Below are positions 1 to 8,579 of a DNA stretch of 64,000 nucleotides, piece by piece. Source of the stretch: Clostridia bacterium (lineage in GTDB: Bacteria > Bacillota > Clostridia > Caldicoprobacterales > Caldicoprobacteraceae); assembly GCA_017577715.1 (NCBI GenBank), contig PKRC01000002.1, forward strand, positions 1 through 64,000, read 5' to 3'. The notes beneath the pieces are model-generated. The model was given only the letters and a program-made list of their open reading frames with translations, did no database searches and was not told the origin of the DNA. Position 1 is the stretch's first letter. Every line of letters begins with the position of its first letter. A program made the position numbers and the translations under genes.

Positions 1-2
1 CT

Positions 3-737
3 TTTTATACAGAATATGTAGTTCCTTATAGGGGTACCACGGTTGTAATGGCATATGATTCTGCTCGACTGCCTAATCCGCCTAAAACATTTGATGAGTT
101 GACACAGTGGATCAAGAATAATCCGGGTAGGTTTACCTATAATTCTCCTGGTACTGGAGGAGCGGGTGCAGCATTCGTAAATTGGGCGCTTTATAAGGAT
201 CTTCCTCCAGAGGCCAAAGTTTCTACCGATGAAAAATGGGTAGATCAATGGGGTCCTGGTTGGGAGTGGCTCAAGGAAATACATCCATATTTGTATAAAT
301 CAGGTGGAAAAGTCGTTTATCCCAATAAGAATCAAGGAGCTCTTGATCTCTTAATTAACAAGGAAGTTGACCTAATTCCTGCATGGGCAGATATGGTATT
401 GGACAACTTGTCCAAAGGTATTTTACCTGATACGGTTAAGATTTACCAGCTTGATCCGCCGCTTAGCGGTACAGATGTTGTTTTTGCTATACCTAGTATT
501 GGTGGTAATCCTGAAGATACGTATGATTTTATTAATTTTATGATTTCTCCTGAAGGGCAAAAAATATGTCTTGAAACCATTTTCGCTATACCGGTTATTG
601 ACATTAGCTTAATTGATTCTGATGTTAAACAGATGGTAGCAGATCTTGATCCTTCAAAATTCAATGTTATATCTATAGGTAAACTTGAAGATATAAGGAA
701 CCAGACTTGGGACAAAACCATTGCTACTTTACCGTGA
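3..737 (+). CDS. ABC transporter substrate-binding protein, 5'-truncated by the window edge
   Basis: The reading frame is open from base 3 through the first visible ATG (base 48), so the gene begins outside the window and only the last ~245 residues are seen. The sequence looks like the C-terminal lobe of an extracellular solute-binding protein of the polyamine/thiamine/iron type: a typical FDEL..W.K.NPGRF stretch, a glycine-rich ligand loop (SPGTGGAG), and a late IPSIGGNPEDTYDFINFMISPEG segment, common where these proteins model residues near the hinge. A permease gene follows after ~180 bp. The substrate cannot be read from the sequence. The C-terminus ends normally at a TGA. Confidence 0.8.
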   Translation, partial: FYTEYVVPYRGTTVVMAYDSARLPNPPKTFDELTQWIKNNPGRFTYNSPGTGGAGAAFVNWALYKDLPPEAKVSTDEKWVDQWGPGWEWLKEIHPYLYKSGGKVVYPNKNQGALDLLINKEVDLIPAWADMVLDNLSKGILPDTVKIYQLDPPLSGTDVVFAIPSIGGNPEDTYDFINFMISPEGQKICLETIFAIPVIDISLIDSDVKQMVADLDPSKFNVISIGKLEDIRNQTWDKTIATLP

Positions 738-919
738 AAACATCAACGTTTTGCTTCACAATAACAGACTGTATATAAGGAGATGTTTTGTCCTATTCGC
801 AAAATTTTACATTGCTAGAACAAATAGAATTTTATTATCCATTAAAGCTAAAATCAAATGCTTGTTTATAATATGGTGGGTAGTTGGTAACTATTTATGG
901 AAAGAAAGGGAATTGGTAT

Positions 920-1771
920 ATGGAGAAAAAGACATGGAAGACAAATCTATTCATCGTTTTGATGCTAGCACCGTCATTGATAATAACGTTAGGAGTTATT
1001 GTTTATCCATTGATAAACACATTTATTCGTAGTTTTACTGCAAAGGACGGCAGTTTTACTATTGAACATTATAAATTTATATTTACTGATGATATCGCAG
1101 TTGGAAATATCATTTATACTCTGTGGATTGTGGTTGTAACTGTAATTGGATCAATTTTTATATCCTATTTGCTAGCGCTATATTTAAGATTTACAGATAG
1201 TAAAATTAGTAAGTTCATTGGTACCCTATATATTCTGCCTAGATTTATGCCGACCCCGGTAGCAGTTTATGCGATGATAACTGTTATCAGAGATTCAGGC
1301 TTGCTTAATCGTATTTCCGTGTTATTTGGTGGTGATTTTAAACCGGGTCTGATGTACAACGCTAAGGGTATTATTTTAATGAATCTCTGGTTTAATATCC
1401 CTTTTGCTACCATGATCATTGTAGCTTCACTTTCGGCTATCCCGGATTCGATTATAGAAAGTGCAAGAGATGTGGGTGCCAAAAAACTCAATGTGTTTTT
1501 CAAAATGATTCTTCCTCTTTCAATTAAAGATGTTATGATTGCCATGACATTTATTTTCATGAGCAATATTAGTTCCTTTACTACCCCGTATGTGATGGGA
1601 GGCAACAATCCTATTATGCTGGGTGTATATCTGCGTAAGCAATTCTCCGAGTATTCAAATTATGAACTAGCAGCAGCTCTTTCTGTAGTTATGTTTGTAT
1701 TATCATCAATTCCAGCCTTAATATATATTTATACAAATCTAAAAGAACAAGAGTGGGAAAAAACACACTAA
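920..1771 (+). CDS. ABC transporter permease (PotB/CysT type)
   Basis: Binding-protein-dependent inner-membrane permease of ~283 residues with about six hydrophobic segments and the EAA loop (ESARDVGAKKLNVFF) that docks on the ATPase. I start it at ATG 920, which has AGGG nine bases upstream; an earlier in-frame ATG at 884 lacks a ribosome site. It probably works with the upstream binding protein. No second permease or ATPase follows: the next 320 bp hold only a palindromic element before uxaB, so the rest of the transporter must lie upstream, outside the window, or be supplied by another locus. Substrate unknown; neighbouring uxaBA makes a hexuronate-related cargo conceivable, but this is inference. 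Confidence 0.85.
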   Translation: MEKKTWKTNLFIVLMLAPSLIITLGVIVYPLINTFIRSFTAKDGSFTIEHYKFIFTDDIAVGNIIYTLWIVVVTVIGSIFISYLLALYLRFTDSKISKFIGTLYILPRFMPTPVAVYAMITVIRDSGLLNRISVLFGGDFKPGLMYNAKGIILMNLWFNIPFATMIIVASLSAIPDSIIESARDVGAKKLNVFFKMILPLSIKDVMIAMTFIFMSNISSFTTPYVMGGNNPIMLGVYLRKQFSEYSNYELAAALSVVMFVLSSIPALIYIYTNLKEQEWEKTH

Positions 1772-1860
1772 ATACCTGGTTGCCATTGATAAAGCTATAA
1801 AATTTAAGATTTTTAAATTGCAATTGAACATCTTTTTATGTATGTAAACTACAAACCCCT

Positions 1861-1928
1861 ACGTTGTCAAGGGAAGGGTAGAGATTTTCGAGCGTAAGCG
1901 AGAAAATGCTACCCAACCTTGACAACGT
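1861..1928. repeat. 68-bp imperfect palindrome in the gap before uxaB
   Basis: The outer arms are perfect: ACGTTGTCAAGG (1861-1872) against CCTTGACAACGT (1917-1928). Inside are further pairs GGGTA/ACCC and ATTTTC/GAAAAT, then a small GCG..CG tip, giving a long stem with short internal loops. It lies in the 320-bp gap between the permease and uxaB. No T-run follows on either side, so it is not a standard terminator. It could be a REP/MITE-like mobile palindrome or an RNA processing hairpin. I see nothing else convincing in the gap. Confidence 0.7.
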
Positions 1929-2091
1929 ACACATGATTATTGCACGACTTTTTGGCATTCCTGGCCAGTAATAAGGCTTACTATATATAACCATTATATT
2001 TACTTTTGCTGAGGGGTAATATTTAATGCAACGGAATTTTACTAATTCAAAGAAAGCATTGTAAGCTTTGTTTGAGATAGGAGGAATGATT

Positions 2092-3627
2092 GTGGAAAAG
2101 CTTTGCAGCAATCTACTGAAAGGAAACTTTAACTTTCCTGATGATATTGAGGTTCCAAAATATCCTGCAAATCTACCCGAGAGAGTTCTTCAATTTGGAG
2201 AAGGGAATTTCCTCAGGGCCTTTGTGGACTGGATGATTCATCAAATGAACAAAAAAGGTTTATTTAATGGGCGTGTGGTGGTTGTACAGCCCATTGCTGA
2301 AGGACTTGTTGAAAAATTAAATGAGCAGGATGGTCTTTATACCCTGATTTTGAGAGGATTGAAGAATGGCAAACCTACGGAAATAAAGGAGATAATCAGC
2401 TCGGTAAGCCGGGGAATAAATCCCTATAAGGATTGGGACGAATTTATAAAATGTGCTGAAAATCCCCAAATAGAGTTTGTGATATCCAATACCACCGAAG
2501 CGGGTATAGCCTACGACAAGGAAGACCGGCTGGATATGAAACCGCCCCGTTCTTTCCCCGGTAAGCTTACGGCATACCTCTATCACCGATTCCGGCATTT
2601 TAATGGCGATCCTGAAAGAGGAATGGTGATAATGCCCTGCGAGCTTATAGACAGGAACGGCGATAACCTGAAAAGAATAGTATTGCAGCTTGCCGATGAT
2701 TGGGGTTTACCCGAGGAATTCAAAGAATGGGTGAAAGAACACAATATTTTCCTCAACACGCTGGTGGACCGAGTGGTAACGGGCTATCCCAAAGATGAAA
2801 TAGAGGCAATAGAGGAAAAGCTGGGATATGAAGACCAACTTTTGGATACAGGTGAACTTTTCCATCTCTGGGTGATAGAGGGGCCAAAAGAATTATCGGA
2901 GAGATTGCCCTTTACAAAAGCCGGCCTTAACGTCATATGGACCGATGATATGACGCCGTACAGGACTCGTAAGGTGAGGATATTAAATGGTGCTCATACC
3001 TCATCGGTACCGGCAGCTTTCCTTTACGGCCTTGAGACGGTGGGCGAGATGATGGATCATGAAGTGATGGGCGAGTATGTAAGGAGCATCATATACGATG
3101 AAATAATTCCTTCCATCGACCTTGACAGGGACATGCTGGTAGAATTTGCCGATGCTGTCATAGAGAGGTTTAAAAATCCCTTTATCAAGCATTATCTCAT
3201 AAGCATTCTGCTCAATTCGACCTCCAAGTTTAAAGCCAGGGTGCTTCCGTCCATCAAGGAATATTATGATAAATACGGCAAATTGCCAGAAAAGCTCACC
3301 TTTTCCATGGCAGCCCTTATATCGGTTTATAAGGACGGTAAGGTGGAAGGAAGTGCTATGAGGGCCTATAGGGAAAAAGGAGAGTTTATCATGAAGGATG
3401 ACCTTCCTGTCCTGGAATTTTACCAAAATGTTTGGAAGGCATTTGATGGAAGCCGCAACTCGGCACTCCAGGTGGCCAGGGATGTACTTGGCAACACTGC
3501 ACTGTGGGACGAGGATCTAAATGTCATTCCGGGGTTGGCCGAAAAGGTGGGCCAATATCTATACGACATAGCAACATGTGGGATCAAGGATGTGGTAGAC
3601 CGGCTGGTGAAGGGGGAAGGTCGATAA
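2092..3627 (+). CDS. uxaB: tagaturonate reductase (altronate oxidoreductase)
   Basis: NAD-dependent enzyme of the mannitol dehydrogenase/UxaB family that reduces D-tagaturonate to D-altronate in galacturonate breakdown. About 511 residues, near the usual ~480-510. The N-terminal Rossmann part has the family signature LQFGEGNFLRAFVDWM, and the C-terminal half holds the ..KVRILNGAHTSS.. active-site segment with the invariant Lys and His. The start is set by AGGAGG at 2079-2084: GTG 2092 lies seven bases downstream, while ATG 2086 is only one base away and TTG 2068 is upstream of the site. The next gene begins immediately after this stop codon, so the two form a translationally linked pair. uxaC and the KDG kinase/aldolase genes are not in this window. 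Confidence 0.95.
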   Translation: MEKLCSNLLKGNFNFPDDIEVPKYPANLPERVLQFGEGNFLRAFVDWMIHQMNKKGLFNGRVVVVQPIAEGLVEKLNEQDGLYTLILRGLKNGKPTEIKEIISSVSRGINPYKDWDEFIKCAENPQIEFVISNTTEAGIAYDKEDRLDMKPPRSFPGKLTAYLYHRFRHFNGDPERGMVIMPCELIDRNGDNLKRIVLQLADDWGLPEEFKEWVKEHNIFLNTLVDRVVTGYPKDEIEAIEEKLGYEDQLLDTGELFHLWVIEGPKELSERLPFTKAGLNVIWTDDMTPYRTRKVRILNGAHTSSVPAAFLYGLETVGEMMDHEVMGEYVRSIIYDEIIPSIDLDRDMLVEFADAVIERFKNPFIKHYLISILLNSTSKFKARVLPSIKEYYDKYGKLPEKLTFSMAALISVYKDGKVEGSAMRAYREKGEFIMKDDLPVLEFYQNVWKAFDGSRNSALQVARDVLGNTALWDEDLNVIPGLAEKVGQYLYDIATCGIKDVVDRLVKGEGR

Positions 3628-5115
3628 ATGAAGCTATTGGTTATAAACTCCAATGATAACGTGGCGGTGGCTTTGGAGCCAATTAGCAAGGGGGAAGCCT
3701 TTAAAATAGGGGCTTCCTCCATTGTTGCCCTTGAGGATATAGAAAAAGGTCATAAGATAGCCCTTGAGGATATCCCAAGGGGTGCTAATGTGATAAAGTA
3801 CGGGTTTCCCATAGGCCATGCCACTGAAGACATAAAAGCGGGGCAATGGGTGCATTCACATAATTTGAAGACCAATCTCGGAGAGATTTTGGAATACCAG
3901 TACCACCCTCAAAAAGATGAATTTAAATACCAGGAAACTCATAAGACATTTATGGGTTACCGCAGGCATGATGGGAGGGTAGGGGTAAGAAACGAGATCT
4001 GGATAATCCCCACGGTGAGCTGCGTCAACAGGAATGCCGAATTGATAGCCTTGAAGGCCAGGGAGATGTACGCCAATGCGGAGGGTATAGACGGCATATA
4101 CGATTTTAAACATCCCTATGGCTGTTCTCAACTGGGGGAGGACCATATTAATACCCAAAAAATTCTGGCCAATCTGGTTAACCACCCAAATGCCGCGGGA
4201 GTGTTGGTGCTGGGTCTGGGATGCGAAAACAACAATATAGAGGAATTTAAGAAGGTGCTGGGTAAATGGGAGCCCGGCAGGGTAAAATTTCTTGTGGCGC
4301 AAGAGGTGGAGGATGAGATTGAGGAAGGTCTAAAGCTCATTGGTGACCTTGTAGAGTATGCCTCGCAGTTCAAGAGGGAAGAATGCCCCCTTTCGGATTT
4401 AGTGATTGGCCTAAAATGCGGGGGTTCGGATGGCTTTTCGGGAATCACCGCCAATCCCCTGGTTGGCTCTTTTTCGGACAAGCTCATAGTCTATGGTGGA
4501 AGTGCTGTGCTTACAGAGGTGCCCGAAATGTTTGGCGCTGAAACCATACTGATGAACCGGGCTAAAGATAAGGAAGTGTTTGAAAAGATCGTAAAGCTCA
4601 TAAATGATTTTAAAGAATACTTTATGAGTTACGGACAACCCATATACGAAAACCCCTCTCCGGGCAATAAAAAGGGAGGTATAACTACCCTTGAGGAAAA
4701 GTCCCTGGGATGTACCCAGAAGGGCGGCACAAGCCCGGTGGTGGATGTACTGGATTACGGCGGTGTGGTAAGGGAAAAAGGACTCAATCTGCTCTACGGG
4801 CCGGGCAATGACATGGTGGCATCAACAGCCCTTGCTTCAGCAGGATGCCAGATCATTTTGTTTACCACGGGTCGGGGAACGCCGCTTGGAACGGCGGTAC
4901 CTACTATAAAGATTGCCACCAACAGCGAGATATTTAACAAGAAACCCCACTGGATGGACTTTGATGCGGGAAGGCTTCTTGCAGGATACACCATGGAGCA
5001 GCTTACCCAGGAACTTTTAGATTTTGTGGTCAGGGTGGCATCGGGAATGCCGACAAAGTCCGAAAAGATGGGATTTAGAGAAATAGCAATTTTCAAAGAT
5101 GGCGTGACGTTGTGA
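3628..5115 (+). CDS. uxaA: altronate dehydratase
   Basis: Dehydrates D-altronate to 2-keto-3-deoxygluconate, the step after UxaB in the galacturonate branch. 495 residues: an N-terminal SAF-type domain (roughly residues 10-85), then the large UxaA catalytic region with conserved stretches HPYGCSQLGED, GLKCGGSDGFSGITANP and GRGTPLGTAVPTIKIATNS; the Cys/His residues fit the Fe-dependent family. ATG 3628 abuts the uxaB stop, with GGGGGAAGG just upstream inside uxaB as ribosome site. A strong hairpin directly downstream closes this two-gene operon. Confidence 0.95.
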   Translation: MKLLVINSNDNVAVALEPISKGEAFKIGASSIVALEDIEKGHKIALEDIPRGANVIKYGFPIGHATEDIKAGQWVHSHNLKTNLGEILEYQYHPQKDEFKYQETHKTFMGYRRHDGRVGVRNEIWIIPTVSCVNRNAELIALKAREMYANAEGIDGIYDFKHPYGCSQLGEDHINTQKILANLVNHPNAAGVLVLGLGCENNNIEEFKKVLGKWEPGRVKFLVAQEVEDEIEEGLKLIGDLVEYASQFKREECPLSDLVIGLKCGGSDGFSGITANPLVGSFSDKLIVYGGSAVLTEVPEMFGAETILMNRAKDKEVFEKIVKLINDFKEYFMSYGQPIYENPSPGNKKGGITTLEEKSLGCTQKGGTSPVVDVLDYGGVVREKGLNLLYGPGNDMVASTALASAGCQIILFTTGRGTPLGTAVPTIKIATNSEIFNKKPHWMDFDAGRLLAGYTMEQLTQELLDFVVRVASGMPTKSEKMGFREIAIFKDGVTL

Positions 5116-5120
5116 ACAAT

Positions 5121-5176
5121 ACGAGAAAGCCCTCATCCTGCTATTCTGCTATCTAAGAGGATGAGGGCTTTCTCGT
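5121..5176 (+). terminator. terminator after uxaA
   Basis: Perfect 19-bp inverted repeat (ACGAGAAAGCCCTCATCCT at 5121-5139 with its complement at 5158-5176) starting six bases after the uxaA stop. The T-run behind it is weak (TTTAA), but the stem is very stable. Confidence 0.8.
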
Positions 5177-5343
5177 TTAAGGAGTTTAAAACTTTTTTCA
5201 TGTAGGTTGTCTGTAGTTCAACTATAAAAAGCTCAAAAAACGTGGTAGAATAGCCAAAAATGCAGTCGCTTAAAGGTGATACAAGCGGGGTTGTGGTTTT
5301 GCCATGTTATTGTCAAGTTATGGCGGCATATGCCGTCTTCGGT

Positions 5344-5372
5344 TTGCGGTGTTCATTTGAGTATAGTATAAT
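5344..5372 (+). promoter_or_regulatory. putative promoter for the flippase-like gene
   Basis: TTGCGG (5344-5349), 17-bp spacer, TATAAT (5367-5372), about 95 bp before the next gene. A perfect 12-bp palindrome CGGCATATGCCG sits just upstream at 5324-5335 and could be an operator. The rest of the 5177-5468 gap holds no gene or RNA I recognise. Confidence 0.5.
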
Positions 5373-5468
5373 AGAAATGTGGTGACCTGTGCCACTTTGT
5401 TTTATGCGAATGATGTGGCGTGATGTATTCAACTAGGAAATAAGGATATTAATATTAGAGGAGATTAT

Positions 5469-6485
5469 ATGAACAAGAGAAAGTACGCAATTCTTTTTTA
5501 TATTGCGGTAAATATCATAATCATTGCTGTTATAGGGCTTTTGGACCCCAACCTTAAGGATATAGGCCACGCCTTTAATGCTCTCAAGCCGTACTGGCTG
5601 GCAGGAGCGGCAGGATGCATGTTGATGTTCTGGGTTATGGATTCTCTGATACTCAGATATTTGCTGGCTGCCATTTTCAAGCCCTGGCATTTTAAGGGCT
5701 GTATGGAGGTGGCTCTAATAGGTCAATATTACAATGCAGTTACGCCATTTGCCAGCGGTGGACAACCTGCGCAGGTGTATTACATGTCCCGCTTTGGTAT
5801 TCCGGCCGGCTATTCCACCTCGGTGCTCATAATTAAGTACCTGATTTACCAGGTGGTTTTGTCCATTTTTTGTGCAATAGCCTTTATATGCAAAGCTGAT
5901 TTGATATTTTCATATCCCCCTGTGGTGGTTTGGATATCCTTAATCGGGTTTGTGATCAATGCAGGAGCTGTATTTCTCATATATTTTCTTTCGCTAAATC
6001 GCGGATTTATAAAAAAGGCAGTATTGGCGGTATTGAAATTTTTTCACCGCGTGCGCATAGTTAAGGATTTGGAAAAGTGGAAGGCACGACTGGAAGAGGC
6101 TGTGGAAGATTTTCATGGGAGCCTGTGCATCTTCCGTGGGAACTACAAGGCCATGGCGGTGGCAGCTGCTTTGACTGCCGTACAGCTCATCTTTTATTTT
6201 AGCGTTATCTTTTTTATCTATAGGGCATTTGGCTTGAAGGACAGAGCCTGGGTGGATATGGTGTTTGTCCAATCATTTTTGTATCTGGCGGTGTCCTATT
6301 TCCCTGCTCCGGGTGCCATGGGAGCTTCCGAAGGAGGATTCTATCTGTTCTTTCAACGGTTTTTTCCCGGGCATCTGATATTTGTCACCATGATACTGTG
6401 GAGATTTATCACCTATTATTTGAACATCATAGTGGGGGCCTTGGTGGTTCTGGCCAGGGGCATCAAGGATTTATCGACAACCTGA
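5469..6485 (+). CDS. flippase-like integral membrane protein (LPG synthase TM / UPF0104 family)
   Basis: 338 residues with about eight hydrophobic segments. The pattern matches the membrane half of lysyl-phosphatidylglycerol synthase (COG0392): conserved TPFASGGQPAQVYYMSRFG near residue 95 and YFPAPGAMGASEGGFY near residue 275. The cytoplasmic aminoacyl-transferase domain of MprF is absent, so this is a stand-alone lipid or glycan flippase-like protein rather than a lysyl-PG synthase. ATG start with AGAGGAG six bases upstream and its own promoter, so probably monocistronic. The cargo cannot be read from the sequence. Confidence 0.85.
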   Translation: MNKRKYAILFYIAVNIIIIAVIGLLDPNLKDIGHAFNALKPYWLAGAAGCMLMFWVMDSLILRYLLAAIFKPWHFKGCMEVALIGQYYNAVTPFASGGQPAQVYYMSRFGIPAGYSTSVLIIKYLIYQVVLSIFCAIAFICKADLIFSYPPVVVWISLIGFVINAGAVFLIYFLSLNRGFIKKAVLAVLKFFHRVRIVKDLEKWKARLEEAVEDFHGSLCIFRGNYKAMAVAAALTAVQLIFYFSVIFFIYRAFGLKDRAWVDMVFVQSFLYLAVSYFPAPGAMGASEGGFYLFFQRFFPGHLIFVTMILWRFITYYLNIIVGALVVLARGIKDLSTT

Positions 6486-6609
6486 TTGTCACTGGGGCAA
6501 TACGATGAAATATCTCATATAGGGTGTTGCATTGAACATTCATAACAGCTCGGTACATGATTTTAAGGTTTAAGAGCAGAAGTATAACATAAAAATGGAG
6601 GAGCTAAAC

Positions 6610-8352
6610 ATGAAGGTGATTTTGGTTGCAATCAATTCCAAATTTATTCACAGCAACCTGGCTCTGAGGTATTTGAAAGCCTATTGCGGCAAGGAGCACT
6701 CGATAGACGTTATGGAGTTTTCTATAAATGATAATATAGAGAGGATTATAAGGGAGATCTATCTTGCAAGGCCTGATGTGGTGGCCTTTTCGTGTTATAT
6801 CTGGAATATTCGGCAAGTTTTAATGGTAGCTGATACCTTGAAAAGGATTATGGATCGCTGCCCAATAGTCCTCGGCGGCCCTGAGGTGTCCTTTGATGCC
6901 GGGGACATCATGAGGGATAACCCCGCGGTCGACTATATTGTCGTAGGAGAGGGAGAGGAGACCTTTCGTGAGCTGCTGCAGATCCTCGAGGATAACGGGG
7001 ATCCCGCACAGGTAAAGGGCTTGGTATACCGCCATGGCAGGGAAATAGTTGTTAATCCAGCCCGCCCCTTGATACGGGATTTAGACCAGATTCCCTTTCC
7101 GTATCAGGATGGCTTTGCGGGGCTTGAAAATAAGATCGTCTATTACGAAACTTCGAGAGGTTGCCCTTTTAATTGTCAGTACTGCCTTTCTTCGACCATT
7201 CCAGGAGTGAGGTATTTTTCGCTTGAACGGGTGGAAAAGGAGCTGGAGCTGTTTGTAAAGGCGGGGATACCCCAGGTAAAGCTGGTGGATAGGACCTTTA
7301 ACTGCAATCCAGCAAGGGCCAAGCGCATATTCAAGACCCTCATCTCCCTTGGAGGGCAGACCAACTTCCATTTTGAGATGGCAGGGGATTTGATAGACGA
7401 GGAGATGCTGGACATATTGAAACAGGCACCCCCTGGCCTTTTTGAATTTGAAATAGGGGTACAGTCCACAAATCCAAATACGATACATGAAATTCAAAGG
7501 AAGATGGATTTTGATGCTCTAGCCAGGACGGTTGAACGGCTGCGCCGTGGAGAGAACATACACCTCCATCTGGATTTGATAGCCGGGTTGCCCGAGGAGG
7601 ATTATGCCTCGTTTAAGCGCTCATTCAATGACGTATATTTTTTGCGGCCTAATATGTTGCAGCTGGGATTTTTGAAATTGCTCAAGGGTTCAGGCCTCAG
7701 GCTGAGAGCTGCACAATATGGATACGAATATACCCAGTATCCGCCCTACAAGGTGCTCAAGAATAACTATATGGCTTACGATGAAATCGCAAAACTTGAA
7801 ATGATAGAGGATTTGGTGGAGAAGTATTACAACTCAGGCCGCTTTAAATATACTCTCGATTATCTGATAGGTTGCCATCATAATAATCCCTTTGAGTTCT
7901 TTGAAGGGTTTATGGAATTTTGGAAGGCGAGAGGCTATGAGGGATTTTCATACAGCCCAATACGCCTCTATGAGATTTTGCTGGAATATGGCCTCACGAT
8001 GGATAATGCCGATCACCGGCTGCTTAAAAACATCATGCGGTTTGACTGGGTAAGCTATGAAAAGCCCAGCAGGTATCCTGAAGGATTGGAGCCGCCCCAG
8101 ATGCCGGGATTGGGCAAGGCTGTCGATTCTTTTTTCAAAAACCGAGAAAATATTCTAAAATTTATGCCATATCTTGAAGGGTATACCCCCAGGCAGATAT
8201 CCCGTATGGCTCATATAGAGGCCTTCGAATACGATGTTGTGGAAGGCGCAAAAAGCGGCTTTTATCCTCATTCCATCACTTATGTGCTGTTTGATTATAA
8301 CGTGGAGAATAAAATATTTCGCAGAAGCAATTTTTATAAAGTCTCATTGTGA
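6610..8352 (+). CDS. B12-binding-type radical SAM protein (DUF4080 class)
   Basis: 580 residues. The N-terminal ~130 residues have the Rossmann-like fold of B12-binding radical SAM enzymes but lack the base-off DxHxxG motif. The SAM domain carries CPFNCQYC near residue 185, the CxxxCxxC site for a 4Fe-4S cluster, followed by the usual VDRTFNCNP and QSTNPNT strands. The C-terminal ~200 residues, with Tyr/Phe-rich motifs, fit DUF4080. ATG 6610 is preferred over 6595 because GGAGGAG at 6597-6603 precedes it with proper spacing. No operon partner is adjacent. The reaction is unknown; such proteins modify unidentified substrates in many Clostridia. Confidence 0.88.
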   Translation: MKVILVAINSKFIHSNLALRYLKAYCGKEHSIDVMEFSINDNIERIIREIYLARPDVVAFSCYIWNIRQVLMVADTLKRIMDRCPIVLGGPEVSFDAGDIMRDNPAVDYIVVGEGEETFRELLQILEDNGDPAQVKGLVYRHGREIVVNPARPLIRDLDQIPFPYQDGFAGLENKIVYYETSRGCPFNCQYCLSSTIPGVRYFSLERVEKELELFVKAGIPQVKLVDRTFNCNPARAKRIFKTLISLGGQTNFHFEMAGDLIDEEMLDILKQAPPGLFEFEIGVQSTNPNTIHEIQRKMDFDALARTVERLRRGENIHLHLDLIAGLPEEDYASFKRSFNDVYFLRPNMLQLGFLKLLKGSGLRLRAAQYGYEYTQYPPYKVLKNNYMAYDEIAKLEMIEDLVEKYYNSGRFKYTLDYLIGCHHNNPFEFFEGFMEFWKARGYEGFSYSPIRLYEILLEYGLTMDNADHRLLKNIMRFDWVSYEKPSRYPEGLEPPQMPGLGKAVDSFFKNRENILKFMPYLEGYTPRQISRMAHIEAFEYDVVEGAKSGFYPHSITYVLFDYNVENKIFRRSNFYKVSL

Positions 8353-8393
8353 ATCATGTCGATAACAATTTTTCAATTTTTACAATTAGGCAC

Positions 8394-8431
8394 TTGACAA
8401 ATATGTGTATAACTGTATACAATTATACACA
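8394..8431 (+). promoter_or_regulatory. promoter with a 28-bp palindromic operator
   Basis: TTGACA at 8394-8399 and TATACA at 8416-8421 (16-bp spacer; TACAAT at 8418-8423 is an 18-bp alternative). Covering the spacer and -10 box is a near-perfect palindrome, 8404-8431: outer arms TGTGTATAA/TTATACACA and inner TGTATACA share one centre, with a single mismatched pair. Its shape resembles GntR-family operators. A ~150-base leader follows before the synthase gene. Confidence 0.75.
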
Positions 8432-8579
8432 AATATTTTTGAGGCGGCCTAAAAATGTTCCCATCCGTGGATGTAGCTCTGCAGTAAAAGCTTTATTTTA
8501 AATGTCAGGTTTGTGGAGTAGGATAAAAGCATGATAGGCTGATGGGAGACCATGCAATTTTGGTTTGGGAGGAGGAGAT

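Noticed and set aside
721..1032. 103-codon frame over the permease start
   Set aside because: Overlaps the clear permease gene in another frame, has poor composition and no ribosome site.
5177..5343. Insertion-sequence end suggested by repeats near 5300
   Set aside because: Only a 12-bp palindrome and no matching terminal repeat or transposase frame.
8432..8579. Possible riboswitch or T-box before the synthase gene
   Set aside because: No specifier-like or T-box (TGG) core and no terminator/antiterminator pair is visible; the palindrome is sufficient.
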